A stretch of DNA of 64,000 bases, from positions 248,001 to 312,000 of the forward strand of contig NZ_JANAVZ010000003.1 of assembly GCF_025195095.1 (NCBI RefSeq), given 5' to 3'. A program made the position numbers and the translations under genes. The notes beneath the pieces are model-generated. The model was not told the origin of the DNA, made no database searches, and saw only the letters and a program-made list of their open reading frames with translations. Of this stretch, positions 1 through 9,030 are shown piece after piece; position 1 is the first letter of the stretch; each line of letters opens with the position of its first letter. This stretch comes from Paracoccus maritimus. GTDB taxonomy: Bacteria > Pseudomonadota > Alphaproteobacteria > Rhodobacterales > Rhodobacteraceae.

Positions 1-510
1 TATGACAACCGGACCGGCGTCGGGTTCTTCGATCACATGCTGGACCAGCTGTCCCGGCATTCGCTGATCGACATGACCATCCGCGCGACGGGCGATCTGC
101 ATGTCGATGACCACCACACGGTCGAGGATACCGGCATCGCCATCGGTCAGGCCCTGACGCAGGCCCTGGGCGACAAGACCGGCATCCGCCGCTACGGCAG
201 CTTTCTGCTGGCGATGGACGATTCGCTGGTACGCGCGGCGCTGGACCTGTCGGGACGGCCCTATCTGGTCTGGAACGTCGACTTCCCGACCCCGCAGATC
301 GGCAGCTTCGACACCCAGCTTGTGCGCGAATTCTTCCAGGCGCTGTCCACCCATGGCGGGATCAGCCTGAATGTCGCGCGTCTGGACGGGATCAATTCGC
401 ACCATATCGCCGAGGCCGCCTTCAAGGCCGTCGCCCGCGCCCTGCGCGAGGCGGTCGAGCCCGATCCGCGCATGTCGGGCGCCCTGCCCTCGACCAAGGG
501 CGCGCTATGA
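1..510 (+). CDS. hisB: Imidazoleglycerol-phosphate dehydratase, 5'-truncated by the window edge
   Basis: Catalyses dehydration of imidazole glycerol phosphate to imidazole acetol phosphate in cytosolic histidine biosynthesis. The reading frame is open from base 1, so the gene starts upstream. Visible family motifs are the metal-binding FFDHML near the start, [14 protein letters not shown] residues (here [13 protein letters not shown]) and the later [11 protein letters not shown], both His-rich Mn-binding segments. The C-terminal half of the usual ~195-residue monofunctional enzyme is complete. The stop codon overlaps the ATG of hisH by 4 bp, indicating translational coupling in a his operon. 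Confidence 0.96.
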   Translation, partial: YDNRTGVGFFDHMLDQLSRHSLIDMTIRATGDLHVDDHHTVEDTGIAIGQALTQALGDKTGIRRYGSFLLAMDDSLVRAALDLSGRPYLVWNVDFPTPQIGSFDTQLVREFFQALSTHGGISLNVARLDGINSHHIAEAAFKAVARALREAVEPDPRMSGALPSTKGAL

Positions 511-1136
511 AGGTTGCGCTGATCGACTATGACAGCGGCAACCTGCATTCGGCGGAAAAGGCGTTCCAGCTGATGGGCCGCGAGGTGGGCGCCGACGTGG
601 TGGTGACCTCGGACCCCGACGTGGCCGCCCGCGCCGACCGCATCGTGTTGCCCGGCGACGGCGCCTTCCCCGCCTGCCGCACCGCCCTGGGCGAGGTGGA
701 CGGCATGGCCGAGGCCCTGCGCGAGGCGGTTCTGACGCGCGGCGTGCCGTTCCTTGGCATCTGCGTCGGCATGCAGATGCTGGCGACGACCGGCCATGAG
801 TATCGCGAAACCGCCGGTCTGGACTGGATCGGCGGCGCGGTCGTGCAGATCGACGCACCCGGATTGAAGGTCCCGCATATGGGCTGGAACGATCTGGTGA
901 TCGACCACCCGCACCCGGTTCTGGACGGAATCGCGACCGGCGATCACGCCTATTTCGTCCATGGCTGGCAGTTCCGCGTGGCCGACCCCGCGCATCGCCT
1001 TGCGCATGTCGATTACGGCGGCGCCGTGACGGCGGTCGTGGGCCGCGACAATATCGTCGGCACTCAGTTCCACCCCGAGAAATCGCAGGCCATCGGCCTG
1101 CGCCTGATCGCCAATTTCCTTCACTGGACACCCTGA
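507..1136 (+). CDS. hisH: Imidazole glycerol phosphate synthase glutaminase subunit HisH
   Basis: Class I glutamine amidotransferase that supplies ammonia to HisF for formation of imidazole glycerol phosphate and AICAR. The nucleophile is the Cys in GICVGMQML, and the His/Glu of the triad lie in the C-terminal [10 protein letters not shown]. The start [14 protein letters not shown] and [10 protein letters not shown] are typical HisH segments. At 209 residues it has the usual length. It starts inside the hisB stop (ATGA overlap). No further his gene follows before the convergent hydrolase gene; hisA and hisF are not in the window downstream of it. Confidence 0.96.
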   Translation: MKVALIDYDSGNLHSAEKAFQLMGREVGADVVVTSDPDVAARADRIVLPGDGAFPACRTALGEVDGMAEALREAVLTRGVPFLGICVGMQMLATTGHEYRETAGLDWIGGAVVQIDAPGLKVPHMGWNDLVIDHPHPVLDGIATGDHAYFVHGWQFRVADPAHRLAHVDYGGAVTAVVGRDNIVGTQFHPEKSQAIGLRLIANFLHWTP

Positions 1137-1217
1137 GGCCGGGGCGCGCGTCAACGCCGCATTTTAGACGGCTTCCGGTCCTCCCGCGCGCCGCGCGCGC
1201 CAAGATGCAATGCCCTG

Positions 1218-2834
1218 CTAGCCGCCGGGAAACGGCGCCCGGTCCTGTCGGCAGGTCGCGCCGGTGGGCGGCAGAACCCGGTCGACCAGATAGGCCGCGA
1301 TGTAATCCTGCGCACAGCGGCTGGGATTGATCAGCACGGTATGGCCGAAACCATGCACCACCAGCAGCCGCGCATCGGCCAGTTCCTGCGCCATGCGCAC
1401 CGATCCGGCAAGGGGCGTGGCCGGGTCGAAGCTGTTGCCGATGACCAGAACCGGCGCGCCGGTCGGCCTGTCCCACGGCCCCGGATAGGGATCGGCGGCG
1501 CGCGCGGTCCAACCCTCGCACGATGCGGCCAGCGGCCAGCCGGAATATCCCGCGCGGGCATAGCTGGCCCTGATCTGTGCCGCGATCGCTTCGGCGTCCA
1601 CCGGGTTGGGGCTTTCCCCGCAGATCACCGAAAGCTGCCGCCCGGCGCTGGTCACATAGGTCTGGTCCACGGTCGTGGCGCCCGCAGCCCCTGCCGCTGC
1701 GGGTGTCGCGTTGGCGGCATCGTCCGGATCGGGCGCGACCGTCGCCACGTCCGGCGCGGCATCGGCCTGCCAAAGCCGTTCCAGAAACAGCGCGACGGCC
1801 ACGAATCCCGGAAAACGGCCGAAGCCGGGCAACGGTTCGACCGTGTAGATCGAGCTTCCCAGATAGGTCATCAGATCGCGGTCATCGATCCTGTCGCCAT
1901 CCAGCGACAACCCCGCCGCCGCGCGGGTCAGCAGCCTATCCCACTTGGCCCGCGTGGCTTCTGGCGATCCCGCCGAGAAGGCACAGGCCGAGGCGGGCAC
2001 CGCACCGCACGCATCCATGAACGCGCCAATGCTGGACTGCCCGGCAAAATCCGACCCGACGCGCACAAAGGTGCTTAGCCCGCTGTCCTCACCGGGCCCC
2101 GCCACCCAGGCCGAGGGCGAGATGGCACCGTCCAGCACCGCCGCCCTGACACGGTCCGGAAACATGTTCAGATAGGTCGCGCCCAGGAATGTTCCATAGG
2201 ACGTGCCGTAATAGCTGATCGTTTCCTCGCCCACAGCCTGCCGCAGCAGGTCCAGGTCGCGGGCGTTGTCGGCGGTCGAGACATGGGCCAGCAGATCGCC
2301 CGCCCGTGCCGCGCATGCCTTGCTGAAGGCGGTGCGACCCGCATGGTTTCGCGCCATCTCGGACGGGGTCAGCGGCAAGCCGTCGGGCAGGTTGCCCTGC
2401 AGGAATTCGGCCTCTTCCTCGGCGCTGGCAAAGCACTGCACCACCGGTGTCGAGCGCCCGCCCATCCCGCGCGGATCCCAGCTGACGATGTCGAACCGGT
2501 CGCGCACCTCGTCCGGGAAACCGCCGATCGCGGCAGGCAGATAGGCGGTGCCCGAATCGCTGGGGCCGCCGGGGTTCCAGAACAGCGTGCCGATCCGGTC
2601 GCCCGCGCGGCGCGCCGGGGACTTGGTGACCGCCAGATCGAACCCCGGACCGCCGGGATCGCGATGATCCATCGGCACAGAGACCATCGTGCAGACCAGA
2701 CCTTCGGTGCCGGCGGCCCCCTGTTCGGCAGGCGGACAGGCCGCCCATGTCAGGGTGCCGGGATCTTCGGCGAAGGCAGACGATCCGCAGACCGTCAGCG
2801 AAAGGACAAGAACGGCAATCGGAGGCAGCCGCAT
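1218..2834 (-). CDS. Secreted alpha/beta hydrolase of the tripeptidyl-aminopeptidase (TAP) type
   Basis: Probable exported serine peptidase or esterase. The N-terminus (MRLPPIAVLVLSLTVCGSSAFA, split here as basic residues, hydrophobic core, AFA) is a signal peptide with cleavage expected after Ala22. The nucleophile elbow is GTSYG, the acid is likely in NSFDPATPL and the His in GFGHTV near the C-terminus, the arrangement of the proline-iminopeptidase/TAP C-terminal domain family. Several Cys pairs suggest disulfides in the periplasm. Length 538 residues fits the family. It is convergent with hisH and has no obvious operon partner. Substrate is unknown. Confidence 0.85.
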   Translation of the reverse strand: MRLPPIAVLVLSLTVCGSSAFAEDPGTLTWAACPPAEQGAAGTEGLVCTMVSVPMDHRDPGGPGFDLAVTKSPARRAGDRIGTLFWNPGGPSDSGTAYLPAAIGGFPDEVRDRFDIVSWDPRGMGGRSTPVVQCFASAEEEAEFLQGNLPDGLPLTPSEMARNHAGRTAFSKACAARAGDLLAHVSTADNARDLDLLRQAVGEETISYYGTSYGTFLGATYLNMFPDRVRAAVLDGAISPSAWVAGPGEDSGLSTFVRVGSDFAGQSSIGAFMDACGAVPASACAFSAGSPEATRAKWDRLLTRAAAGLSLDGDRIDDRDLMTYLGSSIYTVEPLPGFGRFPGFVAVALFLERLWQADAAPDVATVAPDPDDAANATPAAAGAAGATTVDQTYVTSAGRQLSVICGESPNPVDAEAIAAQIRASYARAGYSGWPLAASCEGWTARAADPYPGPWDRPTGAPVLVIGNSFDPATPLAGSVRMAQELADARLLVVHGFGHTVLINPSRCAQDYIAAYLVDRVLPPTGATCRQDRAPFPGG

Positions 2835-3078
2835 GGCGCAGATCCCCGGATCTCGGCCGCGACTCGCGTCCCGACCTTGTGGACATGCATGATGCTATGT
2901 CCGGGCCGCGCTTGGGTAAAGACGGATCGGTGCAGACGGACACCGCACCGCGCAACAGCTGCGCGCGCTAGCTGTGTACAGCCTGTGCACGATCTGTGTC
3001 GCCCCGGCGTACGGGTTGTGCCGCCGATTTCCCAGCATTTGCTGGCCGCAGCGCAATCTCCGTCGCCCGGCTGTCATC

Positions 3079-3101
3079 GCGCAACGCACGCTGCGTTGCG
3101 C
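3079..3101. terminator. Perfect 10 bp inverted repeat downstream of the aminotransferase gene
   Basis: GCGCAACGCA and TGCGTTGCGC are separated by three bases, a perfect stem of 10 bp just beyond the stop of the minus-strand aminotransferase. There is no U tract, so an intrinsic terminator is uncertain; an mRNA 3'-end stabilising hairpin is equally possible. Confidence 0.4.
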
Positions 3102-3109
3102 AACACCGA

Positions 3110-4024
3110 TCAGCCTTCGGCATAGGCGGTGTAAAGCTGATCCACACGGCCCGTCACCCGCCCCGGCAGCCCGGCCCGCAGGGGCCTGCCATCGATGCTG
3201 GCCACCGGCGTGATGCCGCCCAGCGTGCCGGTCACGAACGCCTCGTCCGCGCCATAGGTCTGGGCCAGCGTGAAATCCCCCTCGCGCACCGTGCCGCCCG
3301 CCTCGCGCCACAGCCGGATGACGGTCGCCCGCGTGATCCCGTTGAAGCAGCACCCCCCGTCCGAGGTCCACAGATCGTCGCCGCGCACGATGAAGAAATT
3401 GGTGGAATTGCAGCTTGCCACGAAGCCACGATCATCCAGCATCAGCGCCTCGTCCGCGCCCATGTCGATGGCCTGGTTCAGCGCCTGGATGAAGTTCAGC
3501 CGACTATGCGAATTCAGCCGCAGATCGAATACATCAGGGGTCGAACAGCGAATGGCCGATGTCATCAGCCGCAGACCGCGCGCCTTCCGCGCCGGGTCGG
3601 GACGCTTGTATTCGGCAAGGATGACGATGGTCGGCCCGCCCTGGACAAAGCGCGGATCCTGATTGATCGTGGACTTGATGCCGCGCGTCACCATCAGCCG
3701 CAGATGGGCACCGTCCTGCATCCCATTGACCGACAGCGTCCGATGGATTTCGCCCGCAAGCGCCTGGCGATCCATGCCGATCTGCAGCCGGATCGCGTTC
3801 GCGCCCTCGTATAACCGGTCCAGATGCGCCTCCAGCGACAGGATCCGCCCACGCACCAGGCGCAGCCCTTCCCAGACGCCGTCGCCCAGGCCGAAGCCCG
3901 CATCGAAGATCGACACGACCGCCTGATCGCGCGGCACGAAGGCGCCGTTCACATAGACCTGCACCTCGGCGTTGCGGGGATCTGGGGCATAGGCTTGTGC
4001 GCTGTCGCGGCTGGCGTCGGTCAT
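3110..4024 (-). CDS. Class IV PLP aminotransferase (branched-chain / D-amino-acid type)
   Basis: Fold type IV PLP enzyme of 304 residues, transferring an amino group between an amino acid and a 2-oxo acid. Family features are VYVNGAFVPRDQAVVSIFDAGFGLGDGVWEGLR near the N-terminus (in pieces), the catalytic-Lys region around AEYKRPDP, and SCNSTNFFIVRG and GITRATV toward the C-terminus. The ATG at 4024 is chosen because AGGAGA precedes it at good spacing; an upstream in-frame codon would add an unrelated Arg-rich leader. Sequence alone does not separate IlvE, Dat and aminodeoxychorismate lyase; the DAGFGLGDGVWE signature favours a D-amino-acid/branched-chain-type transaminase. Confidence 0.85.
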   Translation of the reverse strand: MTDASRDSAQAYAPDPRNAEVQVYVNGAFVPRDQAVVSIFDAGFGLGDGVWEGLRLVRGRILSLEAHLDRLYEGANAIRLQIGMDRQALAGEIHRTLSVNGMQDGAHLRLMVTRGIKSTINQDPRFVQGGPTIVILAEYKRPDPARKARGLRLMTSAIRCSTPDVFDLRLNSHSRLNFIQALNQAIDMGADEALMLDDRGFVASCNSTNFFIVRGDDLWTSDGGCCFNGITRATVIRLWREAGGTVREGDFTLAQTYGADEAFVTGTLGGITPVASIDGRPLRAGLPGRVTGRVDQLYTAYAEG

Positions 4025-4216
4025 GATCTGATGTCTCCTGCGGCACTGCGCCGATATCGCCGCGCCAACGGCCATCATCCTGCTGCGGCTCGGCGTTCCT
4101 GCTTGGCCGAAAGCAATCACGACCTGTCGATTTGTGCAAGGCACAGCGATGGTCGTTGCCCCGCGCCATTCCAGCGATATGATCGCGGCGAATCAGGCTG
4201 GAATCGCGGGGGACGG

Positions 4217-5374
4217 ATGTCCGTCAAAACTGTCTGGGCGATGCTGCCCGCGCTGGCCTCGGCCGGTCTTCTGGCCTTTGGGCTGTTGGCCGCGCAACCG
4301 CCGCGTCCGGCGGACGGCCCGGTTCCCGTGGTCGCCGCGCCGGCCGGCATCTCCGCGCAGTTCATCCCCGACGCGCAGCCGACACCCGACATGACATATC
4401 TGGATGCACGCATCACCGGCCGCGCCAGCGGCGAGGCGCGTGGATATGAACACCAGTGGCCGGCGTTTCACGCCTCTGCCCGGTTTTCGGGCCACAGCGT
4501 CGCGGTTGCGCTTGACGATGCCGCCAACAGGTATCGCGTCACGCTGGACGACGCCCCGATCGTGCTGACCAGGCCGGGTGCCGGAATGCTGCGGATCGAA
4601 GGGCTTTCCGACGGCCCGCACCAGATCCGCATCGAAAAACTGAGCGAGCGGTCCGAGATCGGCCGCTTCGAGGGCTTCTTCCTGCCCGCTGCAGGTACCG
4701 CCCTGCCCCCGCCGGCAGCCATTCCGCTGATCGAGTTCGTGGGCGATTCCGACACCGTCGGCTACGGCAACACGGCGCCGGGACGCGACTGCACGTCGGA
4801 ACAGCAATATCTGGCAACCGATACCTCGCAGGCCTACGGGCCGATGACGGCACGGGCGCTGGGTGCGGATTATCGCGTCATCGCCGCGTCGGGGATCGGG
4901 CTGGTGCGCAATCTGGGCGGCGGTTCCGATCCGGCGATGGCGCAGTTGTACGACCGCGCCCTGCCATCGCAGCCCGACGCACCATCCGCGCCGGAACGCG
5001 CGGCCGATGTCGTGGTGATCGGGCTGGGATCGAACGACTTCGCCGAACGACCGGAACCGGATCAGAGCCGCAGGGAACTGCAGCAACAGCGCGACCGATT
5101 TGCCGACGCGCTGCTGCAATTCATGCGCGACCGGCGCGCCGATTCACCCTCGGCGCGCATCGTGCTGTTGGCATTCGGCGAATACGGCGACGATCTGATC
5201 GCCGCACACAGACAGGCTCTCGACGAATTCGTCGCCGATGGCGATGCTGCCGACCTGCTGGTTCTTCCCGAACTGGCACGGACCGCCTGTCACTGGCATC
5301 CGTCGCTGAACGATCATCAGGTCATCGCGTCGAAATTGATCCGTCTGCTGAAGGCGATGCCGCACGCTCCATGA
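4217..5374 (+). CDS. SGNH/GDSL hydrolase resembling carbohydrate esterase family 2
   Basis: Exported esterase, 385 residues. An N-terminal hydrophobic stretch (about residues 5-25) is a signal peptide or anchor. Residues about 60-165 look like the jelly-roll domain of CE2 enzymes (RFSGHSVAVALDD, YRVTLDD). The catalytic Ser is in FVGDSDTVGYGN (Ser178), the block-III Asn in GLGSNDF, and the catalytic His in HWHPSLNDH (about residue 361). The residue three positions before that His, Asp in canonical DxxH, is Cys, which fits a Ser-His dyad as known for some CE2 enzymes. The ATG at 4217 follows GGGGGACGG. It lies just upstream of a glycosyltransferase, so glycan deacetylation is the natural inference. 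Confidence 0.8.
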   Translation: MSVKTVWAMLPALASAGLLAFGLLAAQPPRPADGPVPVVAAPAGISAQFIPDAQPTPDMTYLDARITGRASGEARGYEHQWPAFHASARFSGHSVAVALDDAANRYRVTLDDAPIVLTRPGAGMLRIEGLSDGPHQIRIEKLSERSEIGRFEGFFLPAAGTALPPPAAIPLIEFVGDSDTVGYGNTAPGRDCTSEQQYLATDTSQAYGPMTARALGADYRVIAASGIGLVRNLGGGSDPAMAQLYDRALPSQPDAPSAPERAADVVVIGLGSNDFAERPEPDQSRRELQQQRDRFADALLQFMRDRRADSPSARIVLLAFGEYGDDLIAAHRQALDEFVADGDAADLLVLPELARTACHWHPSLNDHQVIASKLIRLLKAMPHAP

Positions 5375-5499
5375 TCGACGAAAGTCGCTGAAGGTCCTCG
5401 CCAGCCGCCGCGCGCCGCTGATCGCCGGGTTTTCAGGAAGACGATTTTCGCCTATAATGTCGGCGCGCTTCATGAACCTTCAGACGGAGCGATCACCCC

Positions 5500-6546
5500 A
5501 TGCATCTTCAGGACCTGCGCCCGCTGACCAACAAGCTGCGCCGGATCGCAGGATTTGGTCCAGCCGACCTGACCGATCTTGCCATCGAGCGCTGGGAAAT
5601 CAGCCCTGCCGAGATCCGCGAGGTGCCGCCCGCGATCTGCCTGCCGGGTCAGGCCGAACGCATCACCCGCACGGAATTCGCCCCGCTGCGCGACGTCCTG
5701 ATGTCGCTGCATGGCGATCCTTGCGAACACGTCCCCGCGACGATGGCCTATCGTCTGCGCGACGTGGATTTCGTGGATGGCGTGCTTTACGCTGGCAAAG
5801 CGGAACTGCATCTGCGCCGGCGCCGTCGGTCGCCGCTGGCGCATCGCAGGCCGCGCCACAGCATCTCGGGCGCGATCTACGAGACGTGGGTGGGCAATCG
5901 CTGGTTCGGCAACTGGCTGCTGGATGACTGTTTGTCCTACAGGCTGGCCGAGACCGCCGGTGATCCCGTCACCTCGACATCGCCGCGCGGCGGTCACGTT
6001 CCACGCTACGAGGAATTGCTGTCGATGTCGCCAGCGCGGGTCGAGGACGTTCACTTCGACGAACTGATCCTGTTCGACGACCACCACAACAACTCGGGCC
6101 GCCTTGCGCGGGCGCAGGACATGCGCGACAGGCTGCTGGCCGGGCGCGATCCTGCGCCGAACCCGGGCGTGTTCCTGTATCGCGGGCGCAGCGGAGATGC
6201 GCGGGTGCTGGAAAACGAGGATGAACTGGCCGAGAAACTTCAGGCGCAGTACGGTTTCCGGATCATGTTTCCCGAAGATCACACGGTGGACGAACTGCTG
6301 GACGCCTGTGGCGCGACCCGGATCGTCGCCGGGGTCGAGGGAAGCCAGTTGAATCACGGCATGGCGGTCATGCCGCCGGGCGGCACGTTGCTGACGCTGC
6401 AGCCCGCCGACCGCGCGACCACCGCGATGAAGCTTCTGAGCGACCGCTGGCAGCAGCGTTTCGCGATGATCGTGGGCGCCGGACACGCGGGTTCATTCCA
6501 CATCGCATGGGACGATCTGCGCCGGACGCTGGACCTCATCCTGTAG
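5500..6546 (+). CDS. Glycosyltransferase family 61 protein
   Basis: Probable GT61 (DUF563-type) transferase of 348 residues, related to capsular/extracellular polysaccharide glycosyltransferases of Rhodobacterales. Indicators are ETWVGNRWFGNWLLDD in the middle (the H/N-rich acceptor region of this family), YRGRSGDARVLENEDEL, and the C-terminal GVEGSQLNHGMAVMPPGG with the donor-binding Glu-Gly-Ser. No transmembrane segment is evident, so it should be cytosolic. The start is an ATG 40 bp downstream of an AT-rich stretch. Sugar specificity cannot be read from sequence. Confidence 0.82.
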   Translation: MHLQDLRPLTNKLRRIAGFGPADLTDLAIERWEISPAEIREVPPAICLPGQAERITRTEFAPLRDVLMSLHGDPCEHVPATMAYRLRDVDFVDGVLYAGKAELHLRRRRRSPLAHRRPRHSISGAIYETWVGNRWFGNWLLDDCLSYRLAETAGDPVTSTSPRGGHVPRYEELLSMSPARVEDVHFDELILFDDHHNNSGRLARAQDMRDRLLAGRDPAPNPGVFLYRGRSGDARVLENEDELAEKLQAQYGFRIMFPEDHTVDELLDACGATRIVAGVEGSQLNHGMAVMPPGGTLLTLQPADRATTAMKLLSDRWQQRFAMIVGAGHAGSFHIAWDDLRRTLDLIL

Positions 6547-6689
6547 TTTTGGACAATTTGGCTGCAATCGATCCAATATGCGCTTGAAATGACACGGCTT
6601 GCCGTTCATTTTTGCGGCGCCCGCGGGGGCAGTGCGGTCAGGAGGATGTTCACCCTCCACTTGTTTTCTCGGTTCGGAGTGTTCGATCA

Positions 6690-7223
6690 GTGTGGGGCGA
6701 AATTCGCAAGGATTATGAAAGACATGGCCGCAGGATCAGTGATCCTGCCTTCGTGTCGCTGGCAATCTATCGCTATGGCCGATGGGCATTGCAGCGTGAA
6801 ACCCGCGTCGGGCGATGGTTCGCGAACAAGCTGTACGGTCTGCTGTGCATCCTGATCCTGAACATCACCAAGGTCTGGATTCCCCCCACCGTCAGGATCG
6901 GTGACGAATTTCATATCATCCACGCCGAAGGCTCGCTGTCCATCCATCCCGACGTCGTCATCGGCGATCGCTTCGGTGTCATGCACAACGTCACCATAGG
7001 CACCAACATGCGCGGCGGCGCGCCGGTGATCGGGGATGATGTGTTCATCGGCGTCAATTCGACAGTTCTGGGACGCATCAAGATCGGAAACCGCGTGAAT
7101 ATCGGCGCGAACACCGCGGTCAGCACCAATGTCCCCGACGACAGCATCGTGATCGGATCGCCCGCCCGCATCTTTCCGAAGCTGCCGATCTTCGCGGCCA
7201 AGAAAAAGGAAGGCGGGGCGTGA
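6690..7223 (+). CDS. Hexapeptide-repeat acetyltransferase, serine-acetyltransferase-like
   Basis: Left-handed beta-helix acyltransferase of 177 residues. An N-terminal helical part (WGEIRKDYERHG) is followed by hexapeptide repeats from IGDEFHIIHAEG to NTAVSTNVPDDSIVIGSPA, the typical SAT/WbbJ C-terminal helix, with the catalytic His likely in HNVTIGT. I chose the GTG at 6690, which has GGAG ten bases upstream; an ATG at 6612 would add a non-conserved Arg-rich leader. The stop overlaps the GTG start of the ligase gene by 4 bp. The context argues for O- or N-acetylation in glycan or tailoring metabolism rather than cysteine synthesis. Confidence 0.8.
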   Translation: MWGEIRKDYERHGRRISDPAFVSLAIYRYGRWALQRETRVGRWFANKLYGLLCILILNITKVWIPPTVRIGDEFHIIHAEGSLSIHPDVVIGDRFGVMHNVTIGTNMRGGAPVIGDDVFIGVNSTVLGRIKIGNRVNIGANTAVSTNVPDDSIVIGSPARIFPKLPIFAAKKKEGGA

Positions 7224-8797
7224 ACGCGACAGGCGATGCATCGATGTGGCGGCTTCTGGCCGACAACCTGCCGCAGCACGCGGACAAGGTGGCGCTGATC
7301 GACGCCAAGCGGCAGGCGACCTATGCGCAGGTGATGGACGAGGCCGATCTGGTCGCGGGCTGGCTGGCGGCCAAGGGCATTCAGCCGGGCGACCGGGTGA
7401 TCGTCCATCTGCGCAAGGGCATCGACGAGGTGACCGCGATGTTCGGCGCGTGGAAGATCGGCGCCGTCGTGGTCAACGTCAATCATCAGTGGACGCCTGC
7501 GCAGCTTTCCTATGTCGCCCATGACTGCCGGGCGCGTGCCGCGATTCTGGGCGCCAATGTGCTGAAGGGCCTGGCCTCCGATCCGCTGCCCCTGTCGCTG
7601 GAGCATCTTCTGGTCCAGGGCCGCGTGGCCGCCCTGCCCGACAGTGCGACCCTGTGGGAGGCCGTCTCGCCCAGTGCCGCCATCGAACATGTGCCCGACG
7701 CCGGCGATCTTGCCGCGATCATTTATACTTCTGGATCGACCGGCAAACCCAAGGGCGTGATGCTGAGCCATCGCAACATCCGAATGGGCGCCATCTCGGT
7801 CAGCGAATATCTGGAACTGGCGCAGGACGACCGGTTGCTGTCGGTCCTGCCCTACAGCTTCGATGCCGGGCTGAACCAGCTGACCGATGCGTTCCTGATG
7901 GGCGCGACGGTCATCCACCAGCCCGTCTCGATGCCGTCCGAGGTGGTGCGCATGGCGGCCGATCACCAGGCGACGACCATCGCCGGTGTGCCGCCTTTGT
8001 GGAATCAGGTGGTGCGTTATCTGGCAGACAGCGGCACGGCCTTGCCCGACCTGCGGCGCGTCACGAATACCGGCGGCAAGATCCCCCCGAACATCCTGCA
8101 GATGATGCCGCAGGTCTTTCCCGGCGTAGACATCTACCTGATGTATGGTCTGACCGAGGCATTCCGGTCCACCTTCCTGCCCCCCGCGAAATTCGCGGCC
8201 AAGATGGGCTCGATCGGGCGAGGCATCCCCAATGCGCAGATCTTTGTCGTCAAGCACGGTGAAGGCATCGCCGGACCCGGCGAACAGGGCGAACTGGTCC
8301 ATGGCGGCCCGCTGGTCAGCCTTGGCTATTGGGAACGCCCGGAACTGACCGCCGAAAAGATCCGCGTGCTGCCTGAACTGCGCGATCACCTGGGCGACGC
8401 GCCGGTCGTCTGTTCAGGCGATCTGGTGCGCGTGGACGATGACGGCGATCTGTGGTTCGTCAGCCGCATGGACGACATGATCAAGACCCAGGGCTTTCGC
8501 CTGTCGCCGACCGAGGTCGAGGATATCCTGTCTCAATCCGGCATCGTCACCGATGTCGTGGCGTTCGGTGTGGACGATGATGATGCCGGACAGGTCGTGC
8601 ATGTCGCCGCCTGCCTGATCGGCGATGCCGATACGCCCGCGTTGCTGACGCACTGCCGCCGGGCCATGGCGCATTACATGGTTCCGCGCCATATTCACGC
8701 ATGGCAGGGTGCAATGCCGCGAACCGCCAGCGGCAAGCTGGACCGCCCCAATATCATTGCCGCGACGAAAGCGGCCCACAAGAAGGACGCCACATGA
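7220..8797 (+). CDS. AMP-forming acyl/aminoacyl ligase, exosortase-A-associated type
   Basis: Adenylate-forming ligase (525 residues) that should activate a carboxylic acid with ATP and pass it to a thiol, here presumably the ACP encoded next. Motifs: IIYTSGSTGKPKGVML (P-loop, near residue 170), YLMYGLTEAFRSTFLPP (motif A5), GDLVRVDDDGDLWFVSR (A7) and the catalytic Lys in PRTASGKLDRP (A10). The YGLTEAFRST block and the SIGRGIPNA segment match what I recall of the exosortase-A-system ligase family (TIGR03098). GTG start overlaps the preceding stop; the stop overlaps the ACP start, so the three genes are translationally coupled. The substrate is unknown. Confidence 0.88.
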   Translation: MNATGDASMWRLLADNLPQHADKVALIDAKRQATYAQVMDEADLVAGWLAAKGIQPGDRVIVHLRKGIDEVTAMFGAWKIGAVVVNVNHQWTPAQLSYVAHDCRARAAILGANVLKGLASDPLPLSLEHLLVQGRVAALPDSATLWEAVSPSAAIEHVPDAGDLAAIIYTSGSTGKPKGVMLSHRNIRMGAISVSEYLELAQDDRLLSVLPYSFDAGLNQLTDAFLMGATVIHQPVSMPSEVVRMAADHQATTIAGVPPLWNQVVRYLADSGTALPDLRRVTNTGGKIPPNILQMMPQVFPGVDIYLMYGLTEAFRSTFLPPAKFAAKMGSIGRGIPNAQIFVVKHGEGIAGPGEQGELVHGGPLVSLGYWERPELTAEKIRVLPELRDHLGDAPVVCSGDLVRVDDDGDLWFVSRMDDMIKTQGFRLSPTEVEDILSQSGIVTDVVAFGVDDDDAGQVVHVAACLIGDADTPALLTHCRRAMAHYMVPRHIHAWQGAMPRTASGKLDRPNIIAATKAAHKKDAT

Positions 8798-9030
8798 GCA
8801 TGACCGCCGAAGACCTGATCCGCTTCATCCGCGATGAGCTGAATGTCGAGGACGACATCGATGCCGAAACGGAACTGTTCTCGACCGGGGTGCTCGATTC
8901 CGTCGCTATGATGAACATCATCGGCTTCGTCGAGGAAAAGGCCGAAATCGAGGTGCGGCCCGCCGACGTGACGCTGGAGAATTTCGATACCTGCAAACGG
9001 ATCGTGGACTACGCGCGTGACCAGGCCTGA
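8794..9030 (+). CDS. Acyl carrier protein
   Basis: Acidic four-helix carrier protein of 78 residues. The phosphopantetheine attachment site is Ser36 in GVLDSVAMM, the standard DS[LVM] motif. It lies between the ligase and a PLP decarboxylase, overlapping both (4 bp at the start, 14 bp at the end). It is not the fatty-acid synthase AcpP, which has the more conserved GADSLDTVEL helix. It most likely carries an amino acid or acyl group for the decarboxylase or the nearby acyltransferase. Confidence 0.93.
   Translation: MSMTAEDLIRFIRDELNVEDDIDAETELFSTGVLDSVAMMNIIGFVEEKAEIEVRPADVTLENFDTCKRIVDYARDQA

Noticed and set aside
505..1773. Minus-strand open frame across hisH and the hydrolase gene end
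   Set aside because: Arg-rich shadow spanning two real genes and their intergenic region.
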